Below, in pieces: positions 14,245 to 21,226 of a DNA stretch of 23,664 nucleotides. Numbering within the stretch: position 1 is the first letter of the stretch; each line of letters opens with the position of its first letter. A program made the translations under genes and the position numbers. This DNA comes from Deltaproteobacteria bacterium (GTDB lineage: Bacteria; Desulfobacterota; SM23-61), in contig JAPLIW010000751.1 in NCBI GenBank assembly GCA_026388915.1, positions 1 through 23,664 of the forward strand, written 5' to 3'. The notes beneath the pieces were generated by a model. It was not told where the DNA came from. It did no database searches and saw nothing but the letters and a program-made list of their open reading frames with translations.

Positions 14245-15618
14245 TTACCTTGAGGGGTGGATGAGCGGGGGCTTGCCGATGGCCTGGACATTAAACCCGA
14301 TGGAGAAAAGGCCCCGATGGTTGAGGATATTTCGGCCGTCGAAGATAAAGGCCGGCTTGGCCATGGACCGGTAGATGGCTTCATAATCCAGATCGGCAAA
14401 GAGGGGCCACTCGGTCAGGATGGCGATGGCATGGGCGTTCGCCGCCGCGGCATAAGGATCGGGCTCGAAGATCACCCGCCGGGCATCCTCTCCCAGGTCG
14501 ACCCGGGCGTTATCCAGAGCGTACGGGTCGGTCAAAACCACCTCCGCCCGCTCCTCTACCAGAGCCCGGCAAACATTCAGGGCGGGGGATTCCCGGGTGT
14601 CGCTGGTGTTGGCTTTGAAGGAAGCCCCGAATAGGGCAATCCTCTTGCCCGCCACGGTGTTGAACATGGAAGAGAGAATGCGGGAATGGAAACGGGCCTG
14701 CTGGTATTCGTTCATCCGTACGACCTGATCCCAGTACCGGGCCACCTCCGAGAGACCATAATGCTCGCAGAGGTACACGAGGTTCAGAATATCCTTCTTG
14801 AAGCAGGAACCCCCGAACCCCACGCTGGCGTTCAAAAAACGGGGCCCGATGCGGGAATCCAGGCCGATTGCGTGGGCGATCTCCTGGATGTCGGCCTCGG
14901 TCTTTTCGCACAGGGCGGAAATGGAATTGATCGAGGAGATGCGCTGCGCCAGAAAAGCGTTGGCCACCAGCTTGGAAAGCTCGCTGGACCATAGATTGGT
15001 GGTAACAATTCGTTCCCGGGGAACCCAGTGGGCGTAAATGTCCACGATGGCCTGCATGGCCTTCCGCCCGGAAGGGGTGTCCCGGGCGCCGATCAGCACT
15101 CGATCGGGGTTTTCCATGTTGAAGATCGTCGTTCCCTCGGCCAGGAATTCCGGGTTCGAGACCACGTCGAACTGTAGGCCCCGGTCATTCGAATGGAGAA
15201 TCCGTTCCATCGCCTCGGCGGTTCGAACCGGAAGAGTGCTCTTTTCCACCACGATTTTGGGAGTTGGGGAGTTTTGCAGGATCTGTCGCGCGGTTTTTTC
15301 CCAATACTGCAGGTCGGCGGCTTTTCCCGCTCCCTGTCCGAAGGTTTTGGTAGGGGTGTTCACGCTGACGAAGATGATGTCGGCCTCAGCGATGTGACGC
15401 TCCACCTCGCGGGAAAAGAAGAGGTTTTTATCCCGGCAGGAGAGGACCACTTCTTTTAAACCGGGTTCATAGATCGGCAAACGATCCGATTGCCAAGCGG
15501 CGATTTTGGCGCCATCGACATCCACCACAACGACGCGGTGCTCCGGGCATTTCTGGGCGATTACGGCCATCGTGGGACCGCCCACATAACCGGCTCCGAT
15601 ACAGAGAATATTGGCCAC
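14245..15618 (-). CDS. UDP-glucose 6-dehydrogenase-like nucleotide sugar dehydrogenase
   Basis: The 457-residue protein resembles the eukaryote-type UDP-glucose dehydrogenases that make UDP-glucuronate by two successive NAD-dependent oxidations. The dinucleotide-binding loop is GAGYVG (8-13). SVNTPTKTFGQGAGKAADL (85-103), the substrate loop FLAEGTTIFNMENPDRVLIG (158-177) and the catalytic cysteine C272 in GFGGSCFKKD are all present, with the C-terminal lid domain starting near KRIALFGASFKANTSDTRESP. The GTG start at 15618 follows AAGGAGGAGTTCT. The aminotransferase gene ends 50 bp upstream on the same strand, so the two may be co-transcribed. Related UDP-sugar dehydrogenases are possible, but the C272 context is closest to UGDH. 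Confidence 0.92.
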   Translation of the reverse strand: MANILCIGAGYVGGPTMAVIAQKCPEHRVVVVDVDGAKIAAWQSDRLPIYEPGLKEVVLSCRDKNLFFSREVERHIAEADIIFVSVNTPTKTFGQGAGKAADLQYWEKTARQILQNSPTPKIVVEKSTLPVRTAEAMERILHSNDRGLQFDVVSNPEFLAEGTTIFNMENPDRVLIGARDTPSGRKAMQAIVDIYAHWVPRERIVTTNLWSSELSKLVANAFLAQRISSINSISALCEKTEADIQEIAHAIGLDSRIGPRFLNASVGFGGSCFKKDILNLVYLCEHYGLSEVARYWDQVVRMNEYQQARFHSRILSSMFNTVAGKRIALFGASFKANTSDTRESPALNVCRALVEERAEVVLTDPYALDNARVDLGEDARRVIFEPDPYAAAANAHAIAILTEWPLFADLDYEAIYRSMAKPAFIFDGRNILNHRGLFSIGFNVQAIGKPPLIHPSR

Positions 15619-15668
15619 AGAACTCCTCCTTGGAGGTTAAAAAAATCAGATGAATGCGCTTTGCGTCT

Positions 15669-16577
15669 TTATTTTATCGGGAGGAGCCAGTGCTTGAACC
15701 GCTCTTCTCTTCCCGAGCAGACCGCATTCATCAGGGTGAGCAACTTTCGGCTCACCGGGCCCGGAGCTTTTCGCAAGACCCGATCCTCGATGCGGGAGGC
15801 AGGCATAACCCGGTGGGTGGTGCTCGAAGTAAAGAGTTCATCCGCCTCCAGAATCTCCTGCCGGCGGATCGGCCTTTCCGCGACCTTGATTCCCGCGGTG
15901 GGGGCGACTTCCAGGATTGAGCGCCGGGAGATGCTGGACAGAATCAACCCCAGGGGAGGAGTCAGCAATACTCCATCCTTGACGATGAAAACCGATTCCG
16001 TACTGCTTTCCGCCAGAAAGCCGTGGTTGTCGAGCATCACTCCTAAATCGAAGCCGCGGCGCTGGGCATCCTGGCGGGCCAGCATCCCGTTCAGGTAATT
16101 GGCGGCCACTTTGGCTTCCACCGGCACGGTTTCCGGATGGAGCTTGCGCCAGCCGCTCAAGCAAGCGCGGACGGTGGAGGAGGTATGTTTCTGGACCTCA
16201 TCGGCAGGGATAACAAAGATGGAAAGATCCAGTCGCCGGTTGGAGACGGATACAAAAAAGGTCTCCTCGCTGTAGTAGCCGACGATTTTTACGAAACCCT
16301 CCTGGATCCGGTTGACCTTAACGGTTTTCACGACTGCCCGCAGGATTTCTTCTTTCGATTGGACGAGTTCCATGCCCAGAAGTTCGGCGCTCCGGAACAG
16401 CCGGTCCACATGTTCGGGCAGGCGGAAGGCCGCGGGTCCCCGAGAGGTTGAATAGAACGCGAGGACCTCAAATATCGCCGATCCCCGGGTGAGGCTGTGG
16501 GACATGAGATGAACCGTCGCTTTCTGCCAGGGAATCATTTTGCCGTTGCGCCAGACCTTATGATTTTTTGTCATCAT
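15669..16577 (-). CDS. Class IV (branched-chain/D-amino acid type) aminotransferase
   Basis: The 302-residue PLP enzyme belongs to the fold-type IV aminotransferases (IlvE/DAAT/aminodeoxychorismate lyase family). The Schiff-base lysine is K156 in VEAKVAANYLNGMLARQDA, with the following GFDLGVMLDNHGFLAESSTESVFIVKDG. E190 aligns with the conserved Glu near the PLP ring nitrogen, but the usual Asn of the 'SNIF' segment is replaced. The longer upstream frame is not genuine: ATG 16577 has GAGGAG four bases ahead and begins MMTKNHKVWRNGKMIPW, as family members do. It is most IlvE-like by pattern, but the residues setting substrate choice are not decisive. It lies 50 bp upstream of the UGDH-like gene. 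Confidence 0.88.
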   Translation of the reverse strand: MMTKNHKVWRNGKMIPWQKATVHLMSHSLTRGSAIFEVLAFYSTSRGPAAFRLPEHVDRLFRSAELLGMELVQSKEEILRAVVKTVKVNRIQEGFVKIVGYYSEETFFVSVSNRRLDLSIFVIPADEVQKHTSSTVRACLSGWRKLHPETVPVEAKVAANYLNGMLARQDAQRRGFDLGVMLDNHGFLAESSTESVFIVKDGVLLTPPLGLILSSISRRSILEVAPTAGIKVAERPIRRQEILEADELFTSSTTHRVMPASRIEDRVLRKAPGPVSRKLLTLMNAVCSGREERFKHWLLPIK

Positions 16578-16626
16578 GTTGCTCCTCATCGTTCGAGATT
16601 TCTTCCTTGACCCAAGGGATAAAAAT

Positions 16627-16655
16627 ATTTTGCTCGGTTTGCCGGAAAATATCAA
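16627..16655 (-). promoter_or_regulatory. Candidate promoter for the aminotransferase gene
   Basis: On the minus strand TTGATA (16650-16655) is followed after 17 bp by CAAAAT (16627-16632), about 50 bp before the start codon. The -10 match is modest. Confidence 0.35.
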
Positions 16656-16677
16656 GAATATTCCAGCTTCGGAATGC

Positions 16678-16730
16678 GCCCTGAACCACGCAGGGTTCAG
16701 GGCAGCCCTGCACTCCATGTAGTGCAGGGC
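16678..16730. repeat. Two adjacent perfect hairpins (REP-like pair)
   Basis: GCCCTGAACC/GGTTCAGGGC (16678-16687 and 16694-16703) and GCCCTGCACT/AGTGCAGGGC (16705-16714 and 16721-16730) form back-to-back 10-bp stems sharing the GCCCTG/CAGGGC base. GGAAT-containing flanks lie on both sides. The pair is likely an extragenic palindromic element. Confidence 0.75.
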
Positions 16731-16827
16731 GGAATTCGGAATGGGGAATGAATATCCTCTCATCGGGGTATTTATTATTCCGAAGGCATCCCCCCCTCCG
16801 CATTTCTCCGTCCCCATGCTTTTAACA

Positions 16828-16856
16828 TTGCAATCCTCATATTTGTAAGTGATAAT
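16828..16856 (+). promoter_or_regulatory. Sigma70-type promoter for the Tim44-like gene
   Basis: TTGCAA (16828-16833), a 17-bp spacer and GATAAT (16851-16856) lie about 40 bp before the start codon at 16899. Confidence 0.6.
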
Positions 16857-16898
16857 AAAAAATCTCGGCAGATACTCAAAATGTACGGAGGGTCGGGT

Positions 16899-17900
16899 AT
16901 GAAAAGATTCTGGCTCCATCGCCGCGCGATTCTGGGCGTGGCCTTTACTCTGTTTTTCCTGGTCTGGCTGGGTCTGGATTCGGAAGTCTTCGCCCGGGCG
17001 GGCGGGGGGAGGTCTTCCGGAAGCCGCAGCTACAGCTCGGGCGGACCTTCGCGTTCCACGAGCCCCACTCAACCTTCCCCTTCCCAGCAGAAGCAGTACC
17101 AGCAGACCCAGCCGGCTCAGCCTGCGGCTCCTTCATCTCCCAGCAGAGGTTTCTTCTCCGGGTTGATGGGCGGAATGGTCGGCGGGCTTCTGGGAGGAAT
17201 GCTCTTCCGCAGCCTGGGGTTTGCCGGCGATGGTATGGGGGGAGGATTCGGCCTGTCGGACATCTTCCTGATTATGATCGTCCTGGGGATTATCTATTTC
17301 GTGGTGAAGCGCTTCCGTTCCCGCCAGGCCATGCAGATGAGCATGGCCGGAGCGGGTGGCTCTCCTTATTCCTATCCCGGCCCGGGTCCTTCTCCGGGGC
17401 CTATTCTAGGGCCGCCCCCCGTGGAAGAAAGTTATCAAGGGGGCCCGTCCTCTGAGGCGCTGCGCCACATCAAGTCCATGGATCCTTCCTTCAATGAGAA
17501 AGTCTTCAAGGACCTGGCGGAAGATCTGTTCTTCAAGATCCAGGGCGGCTGGACGAGAAGGGACCTGAGCCAAATTCGCTCTCTTCTCTCCCCGGCGATG
17601 TACGAGGTTTTTAAAGAACAGATGGACCGGCTTGTCGCCGACAAGGAGATCAACCGCCTGGAGAACATTGCCGTCCGGGAAGTGGAGATTACGGAGGCCG
17701 GGCAGGATCACGGGGAAGAGTATGTCATCGTCAGATTCTATGCCAATCTTCTGGACTACACCGTCCATGAAAAGACCGGCCAGGTCATCGCCGGAAGCTC
17801 CAGCGATCCGGTGAAGTTCGTGGAATACTGGACCTTCAGCCGGAACGTGGGGGAGAAGAACTGGGTCCTGGGCGGCATTACCCAGGAAGAAGACCGCTAG
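16899..17900 (+). CDS. Tim44-like domain membrane protein
   Basis: The 333-residue protein starts with a signal or anchor helix (about 10-26), then a Ser/Gln/Pro-rich low-complexity region (35-85), a glycine-rich stretch (FFSGLMGGMVGGLLGGMLFRSLG, about 85-107) and a transmembrane helix (about 120-136). The C-terminal domain (about 185-330) has the Tim44-like pattern, including DLFFKIQGGWTRRDLSQIRSLLSP and a terminal tryptophan-containing strand (NWVLGGI). Bacterial Tim44-like proteins are membrane-associated and of unclear function. ATG 16899 follows GGAGG at a good distance; an earlier ATG at 16881 is less likely. It is a single-gene unit with its own promoter and terminator. The stop is TAG. 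Confidence 0.88.
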   Translation: MKRFWLHRRAILGVAFTLFFLVWLGLDSEVFARAGGGRSSGSRSYSSGGPSRSTSPTQPSPSQQKQYQQTQPAQPAAPSSPSRGFFSGLMGGMVGGLLGGMLFRSLGFAGDGMGGGFGLSDIFLIMIVLGIIYFVVKRFRSRQAMQMSMAGAGGSPYSYPGPGPSPGPILGPPPVEESYQGGPSSEALRHIKSMDPSFNEKVFKDLAEDLFFKIQGGWTRRDLSQIRSLLSPAMYEVFKEQMDRLVADKEINRLENIAVREVEITEAGQDHGEEYVIVRFYANLLDYTVHEKTGQVIAGSSSDPVKFVEYWTFSRNVGEKNWVLGGITQEEDR

Positions 17901-17922
17901 AGGAAGGTTTTCTAAGAAACGG

Positions 17923-17954
17923 AAAGGGCGGCCGAATCCGGCCGCCCTTTTTTA
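17923..17954 (+). terminator. Strong rho-independent terminator of the Tim44-like gene
   Basis: GGGCGGCCG (17926-17934) pairs with CGGCCGCCC (17939-17947) around an AATC loop; flanking AAA/TTT extends the stem to 12 bp. A T-run follows directly. It lies 22 bp after the stop codon. Confidence 0.93.
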
Positions 17955-18267
17955 TTCGAAACACTTTATCCGCAGATTTCGCACATTACGCAGAGAGCAC
18001 ATAAATATAAAGCCAAAGAATGAGAATGGTCTTACAACACTCAAAGCTTAAATAAGCAACCCCAGACGTACCTATTTGCCCTCACCGCTTTATCCGTCTT
18101 GATCCGTGTTCATCCGTGTCCAAAAAAGTTCGGAGTTTTGAGTTCGGAGTCAAAGGCGATAAAGCCCTGTTTTTGACTTTAGGCAATTTTAGGCATTTTA
18201 GGCATTTCGAATTCTAGGCATTTTTTATCGGTGTTCATCTGTGTTTATCTGTGTCCAATTAGGTTTT
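17955..18267. other. Repeat-packed gap before the zinc-ribbon gene
   Basis: No gene is supported. The interval holds a CGCAGA-type unit (17971-17998), copy 3 of the bipartite repeat (18088-18273), two GTTCGGAGT units (18127-18151) and an array of TAGGCATTT units (18178-18222). Confidence 0.55.
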
Positions 18268-18273
18268 TTATTC
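18088..18273. repeat. Bipartite ATCCGTG / ATCTGTG repeat, copy 3
   Basis: Block one (18091-18120) has ATCCGTCTTGATCCGTG and ATCCGTGTCC; block two (18228-18256) has TCGGTGTTCATCTGTG and TATCTGTGTCC, followed by TTAGGTTTTTTATTC. The final TTA is the reverse complement of the TAA stop of the zinc-ribbon gene. The roughly 105-bp insert carries other short repeats. Confidence 0.75.
18178..18222. repeat. TAGGCATTT short tandem array
   Basis: Four loosely spaced TTTAGGCA/TTCTAGGCA units lie here. A related copy on the opposite strand is at 13961-13980 (AGTGCCTAGAGTGCCTAAAG). Confidence 0.55.
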
Positions 18274-18660
18274 AGGGCCGGGCAGGTCTTTTTCCCGGTC
18301 GTACAGGTCCTTGCCTTTGGGGGAGATCCGGATTTTACTGCGTCCCTTCACCTCGATTAATCCCGCTCCCACCATCTCTTCGATGGCCTTCGCCGCCATC
18401 TGAGCCTGGGATTCATTTTCCAGGGGGAGGGACATGATGAACTGGGAGGCATTGACGAAGTCCGGCTGGGCCGACAGCAACTCCAAAACATCCAGGTGCA
18501 GGTCGCTGAGGGTTCTTTTCGGCAGGGATAGCTCTACATTGAGGGAAACGCCCGTGGAGGGAGCTTTGGTCCGGGCTTGAATGAACATCGATCGCCCGCA
18601 CTTGGGACACTCCATAATTACATCTTCCAGAAGTTCAGAACAGTAGGCGCAGGTTTTCAT
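18268..18660 (-). CDS. Hypothetical protein: zinc ribbon plus winged-helix-like domain
   Basis: The 130-residue protein opens with a zinc ribbon (C4-A-Y-C7 and C18-P-K-C21). After a short linker it has a helical region (about 50-120) ending EEMVGAGLIEVKGRSKIRISPKGKDLY, which reads like the recognition helix and wing of a winged-helix fold. A DNA- or RNA-binding role is therefore plausible but unproven; I do not recognise a named family. The ATG at 18660 follows AGAGAGGG. The TAA stop is supplied by the end of a bipartite intergenic repeat, so the last residues (about DLPGPE) may be recent additions. It is the last leftward gene before the Tim44 terminator. Confidence 0.75.
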   Translation of the reverse strand: MKTCAYCSELLEDVIMECPKCGRSMFIQARTKAPSTGVSLNVELSLPKRTLSDLHLDVLELLSAQPDFVNASQFIMSLPLENESQAQMAAKAIEEMVGAGLIEVKGRSKIRISPKGKDLYDREKDLPGPE

Positions 18661-18675
18661 GAAAAACCCTCTCTG

Positions 18676-18770
18676 AAATGATCAATGATCAATGGTCAAT
18701 GAACAATGGCCAATGATCAATGATCATTGAACAATGGTCATTGGTCAATGGACAATGAACAACAAGCAAT
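18676..18770. repeat. Degenerate tandem repeat (GATCAATG/GGTCAATG units)
   Basis: About ten imperfect copies of ATCAATG, GTCAATG or AACAATG follow one another, then looser AGCAACTA-type units to about 18800. Such low-complexity tandem repeats are common in the gaps of this window. It separates nrdJ (ending 18829) from the zinc-ribbon gene. Confidence 0.75.
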
Positions 18771-18828
18771 CAATAACCAGCAACTAGGAACCAGCAACTA
18801 TCTATGGCCTGCCGACGTTGGACCGATT

Positions 18829-21063
18829 CTAAGCGCACTCGCTGTAGCCGCAGGCATGGCAGACCGAGCATCCCCCCTCGTGTTCCACGATTCCGCCGCA
18901 CTCCGGGCAGGCCCCTTTGAAGAGGGGAGCCTTTTCGATCTCTTCGCTTTCCATTTCTCCATGGCCGTTGGAAGAGATATGCTGCTGGATGGCTTTGGCC
19001 ACGGCATCGGCGCAGGACCTTATCCGATTCTCGCCAAAACCGGATTGGGAGTGGCAGGAAATACCCGTCAGCTGCTTCACCACCGAGTTGACGTGGATTC
19101 CGCTCCGCCAGGCCAAAGACACCATTCGCCCGATGGCCTCACTCTGGGAGGCCGCACAGCCCCCCGCTTTCCCCATGGTGGTGAAGAGTTCAAAAAGCCC
19201 GTTTTCGTCTTCGTTGATGGTTACGTACAGGGGCCCGCAGCCAGTCTGCATCCGGTAGGTCCAGCCTTTGAGGGCCATGGGGCGTTGGCGGACTATTTTT
19301 TTCTCCTTGTCCGTCGTGCCCTCCGTCTTCTCGGCCTTCTTGCCGGTGGAGAGAACCTGCTGATCCCTCGAACCGTCGCGGTAGATGGTCACCCCCTTGC
19401 AGCCCAGCCGGTAGGCGAGCTCGAAGACCTCCCGTACGTCCTCCCTCGTGGCGTGGCGGGGGAAATTGACGGTCTTGCTCACCGCGTTGTCGGTGTATTT
19501 CTGGAAAGCGGCCTGCATGCGGATGTGATCCTCGGGGGTGATATCATGAGCGGTGACAAAGAGCCGGCGAACTTCCGGGGGGATTTCTTCCAGGTCTTGA
19601 ATCGATCCGTGCTCGGCTATTTTTTTCATGAGTTCCGGCGAATCGAAACCCTTCTCCCGGGCCAGGGTTTCAAACCGGGGATTGACTTCGATCAGGGTGT
19701 TGTTGTCCAGCACCTGTCTCAAGAAGGATACGGCGAAGATCGGCTCGATGCCCGAGGAAGCGTTGGCAATGATGGAGAGCGTGCCGGTGGGGGCAATCGT
19801 GGTTACCGTAGCGTTGCGGAGGGGAGGTTCCCCCCGCTGATCGTAGATGGACCCTTTGAAGTTGGGGAATGCCCCCCTCTCCTTCGCCAGCATGCGGGAG
19901 GCCTCGTGCCCTTCCCCGTTGATAACCCCCATGACCTTTTCCGCCAGGGCGATGGCTTCCTCGGATTTGTAGGGGATCCCCAGAGCGATCAGCATGTCCG
20001 CCCAGCCCATCACCCCCAGCCCGATCTTGCGGTTGGCATGGGTCATCTCGGCAATCTGGGGGAGGGGATACTTGTTCAGCTCGATCACGTTGTCCAGAAA
20101 ATGAACGGCCAGGCGAACGACTTCCTTCAGCCGATCCCAGTCGATCCGCCCCTCCTTCACCATCAACCCCAGGTTGATGGACCCCAGGTTGCAGGATTCA
20201 TAGGGCAGAAGAGGCTGCTCTCCGCAGGGATTGGTGGATTCGATGACCCCCGCCTGGGGAGTTGGATTGTCCCGGTTGAGACGGTCCAGGAAGACGATCC
20301 CCGGTTCTCCGTTCTGCCAGGCCTGGCTGACGATCAGGTCAAAGACTTCACGGGCGACAAAAAATCCCGCGGCCTCCCCGTTCCGGGGATTGATTAAAGA
20401 ATAGGGCTCGCCCTTCTCCACGGCTTCCATAAAAGCCTCGGTGAGCCCCACGGAGATGTTGAAGTTGGTGAGATGGTTCTGGTCGGTCTTGCACTGGATG
20501 AAATTCAGGATATCGGGGTGATCCACCCGAAGGATGCCCATGTTGGCGCCGCGCCGGGTCCCTCCCTGCTTGATCGTCTCTGTGGCCATGTCGAAGACCT
20601 TCATGAAGGAGATGGGGCCGCTGGAAACGCCGCTCGTGGTGCGGACCACGTCGTTGGCCGGACGGATGCGGGAGAAGGAAAAACCCGTCCCTCCCCCGGA
20701 TTTGTGGATCAGGGCGGTGTATTTGACCGCGTCGAAGATGTCATCCATAGAATCCCCGACGGGCAGAACGAAGCAGGCCGAAAGCTGTCCCAGCTCCCGG
20801 CCGGCATTCATGAGCGTGGGGGAGTTGGGGAGGAACTCGAGCCCGGCCATGAGCCGGTAAAATTCATCGGCGAGTCTGGCCGTTTCGGCCTGGGGATGGA
20901 ATTGGCTGTCGGGCGAGGCAATGGCCTCGGCAACCCGCCGGAACATCTCGGCAGGAGTTTCCAGCATTTTCCCGTTTTCCCGGATCAAATAGCGCTTTTC
21001 CAGGACGGTAACGGCGTTTTTCGAAAGACAAGGATTCACCCCGGCAGCGCAATCGTTTCCCAT
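18829..21063 (-). CDS. nrdJ: Adenosylcobalamin-dependent (class II) ribonucleoside-diphosphate reductase
   Basis: This enzyme reduces ribonucleotides to deoxyribonucleotides using an adenosylcobalamin-derived thiyl radical, oxygen-independently. The 744-residue protein has the reductase barrel with C97 (LGQLSACFVL), the NPCGEQ motif (278-283; N278, C280, E282) and the second barrel cysteine C291 in SCNLGSINLG. The class II C-terminal tail includes TSCD-like GCGPLYVTINED and a CPECGG...CSVCHACGYSEC cluster (about 719-743), the zinc-ribbon-like end expected of NrdJ. ATG 21063 is preferred, with AGGAG 11 bases ahead; a GTG at 21075 abuts that same site. The stop is TAG. Upstream lies a NrdR-type operator overlapping the likely promoter. 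Confidence 0.96.
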   Translation of the reverse strand: MGNDCAAGVNPCLSKNAVTVLEKRYLIRENGKMLETPAEMFRRVAEAIASPDSQFHPQAETARLADEFYRLMAGLEFLPNSPTLMNAGRELGQLSACFVLPVGDSMDDIFDAVKYTALIHKSGGGTGFSFSRIRPANDVVRTTSGVSSGPISFMKVFDMATETIKQGGTRRGANMGILRVDHPDILNFIQCKTDQNHLTNFNISVGLTEAFMEAVEKGEPYSLINPRNGEAAGFFVAREVFDLIVSQAWQNGEPGIVFLDRLNRDNPTPQAGVIESTNPCGEQPLLPYESCNLGSINLGLMVKEGRIDWDRLKEVVRLAVHFLDNVIELNKYPLPQIAEMTHANRKIGLGVMGWADMLIALGIPYKSEEAIALAEKVMGVINGEGHEASRMLAKERGAFPNFKGSIYDQRGEPPLRNATVTTIAPTGTLSIIANASSGIEPIFAVSFLRQVLDNNTLIEVNPRFETLAREKGFDSPELMKKIAEHGSIQDLEEIPPEVRRLFVTAHDITPEDHIRMQAAFQKYTDNAVSKTVNFPRHATREDVREVFELAYRLGCKGVTIYRDGSRDQQVLSTGKKAEKTEGTTDKEKKIVRQRPMALKGWTYRMQTGCGPLYVTINEDENGLFELFTTMGKAGGCAASQSEAIGRMVSLAWRSGIHVNSVVKQLTGISCHSQSGFGENRIRSCADAVAKAIQQHISSNGHGEMESEEIEKAPLFKGACPECGGIVEHEGGCSVCHACGYSECA

Positions 21064-21134
21064 CTCGGCAGGCACTCCTTATTCAGAAAGGCTGGGTATG
21101 ATGTTTTGGATATTTAGCCTTTATATGACCATTT

Positions 21135-21150
21135 ACACAAGATATTGTAT
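21135..21150 (-). promoter_or_regulatory. NrdR box, proximal
   Basis: ACACAAGATATTGTAT matches the NrdR-box pattern (ACACwATATATwGTGT-like) at 14 of 16 positions. It overlaps the -10 element of the putative nrdJ promoter. A second, weaker box starts exactly 31 bp away at 21166. Confidence 0.75.
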
Positions 21151-21171
21151 GCTTTAAATCATATACCACAA
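21144..21171 (-). promoter_or_regulatory. Putative nrdJ promoter
   Basis: On the minus strand TTGTGG (21166-21171) is followed after 16 bp by TACAAT (21144-21149). The -10 lies inside the proximal NrdR box and the -35 inside the distal box. The leader would be about 75 bases. Confidence 0.55.
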
Positions 21172-21181
21172 CATCTATGGA
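21166..21181 (-). promoter_or_regulatory. NrdR box, distal (weak)
   Basis: CCACAACATCTATGGA matches the consensus at 9 of 16 positions; one half (CCACAA) is good, the other poor. It is separated from the proximal box by 15 bp, the spacing usual for paired NrdR sites. Confidence 0.45.
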
Positions 21182-21198
21182 AGGGCAAGGAAGAAATT

Positions 21199-21223
21199 CC
21201 AAAGCCAGGATGATCCGCTTTGG
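21199..21223 (-). terminator. Possible terminator of the MFS gene
   Basis: CCAAAGC (21199-21205) and GCTTTGG (21217-21223) form a 7-bp stem with an 11-base loop. On the minus strand it is followed by AATTTCTT, a weak U-tract. It begins four bases after the MFS stop. Confidence 0.4.
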
Positions 21224-21226
21224 CGG

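Larger units (their letters stand above)
16578..16898. other. Divergent intergenic region
   Basis: This 321-bp spacer between the divergent aminotransferase and Tim44-like genes holds promoters facing both ways and two perfect hairpins (16678-16730). No gene is supported in it. Confidence 0.55.

Noticed and set aside
14097..14246. Frame ending RIPLNTSGKFIF after the UGDH stop, resembling the C-terminal 'PxxxSGK' end of AMP-forming acyl-CoA ligases
   Set aside because: Only about 45 residues, a single loose motif and no supporting upstream ligase sequence; a chance match cannot be excluded.
16578..17072. Long N-terminal extension of the aminotransferase frame
   Set aside because: It runs through the divergent promoter region, the hairpin pair and the opposite-strand Tim44 gene. 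The ATG at 16577 has the ribosome site and the family N-terminus.
18676..18770. CRISPR array or replication-origin iterons
   Set aside because: The units are short, contiguous and degenerate with no unique spacers, and no cas, rep or initiator gene is nearby.
18727..20397. 556-codon plus-strand frame opposite nrdJ
   Set aside because: It is the antisense shadow of a strongly conserved gene and begins in low-complexity tandem repeats.
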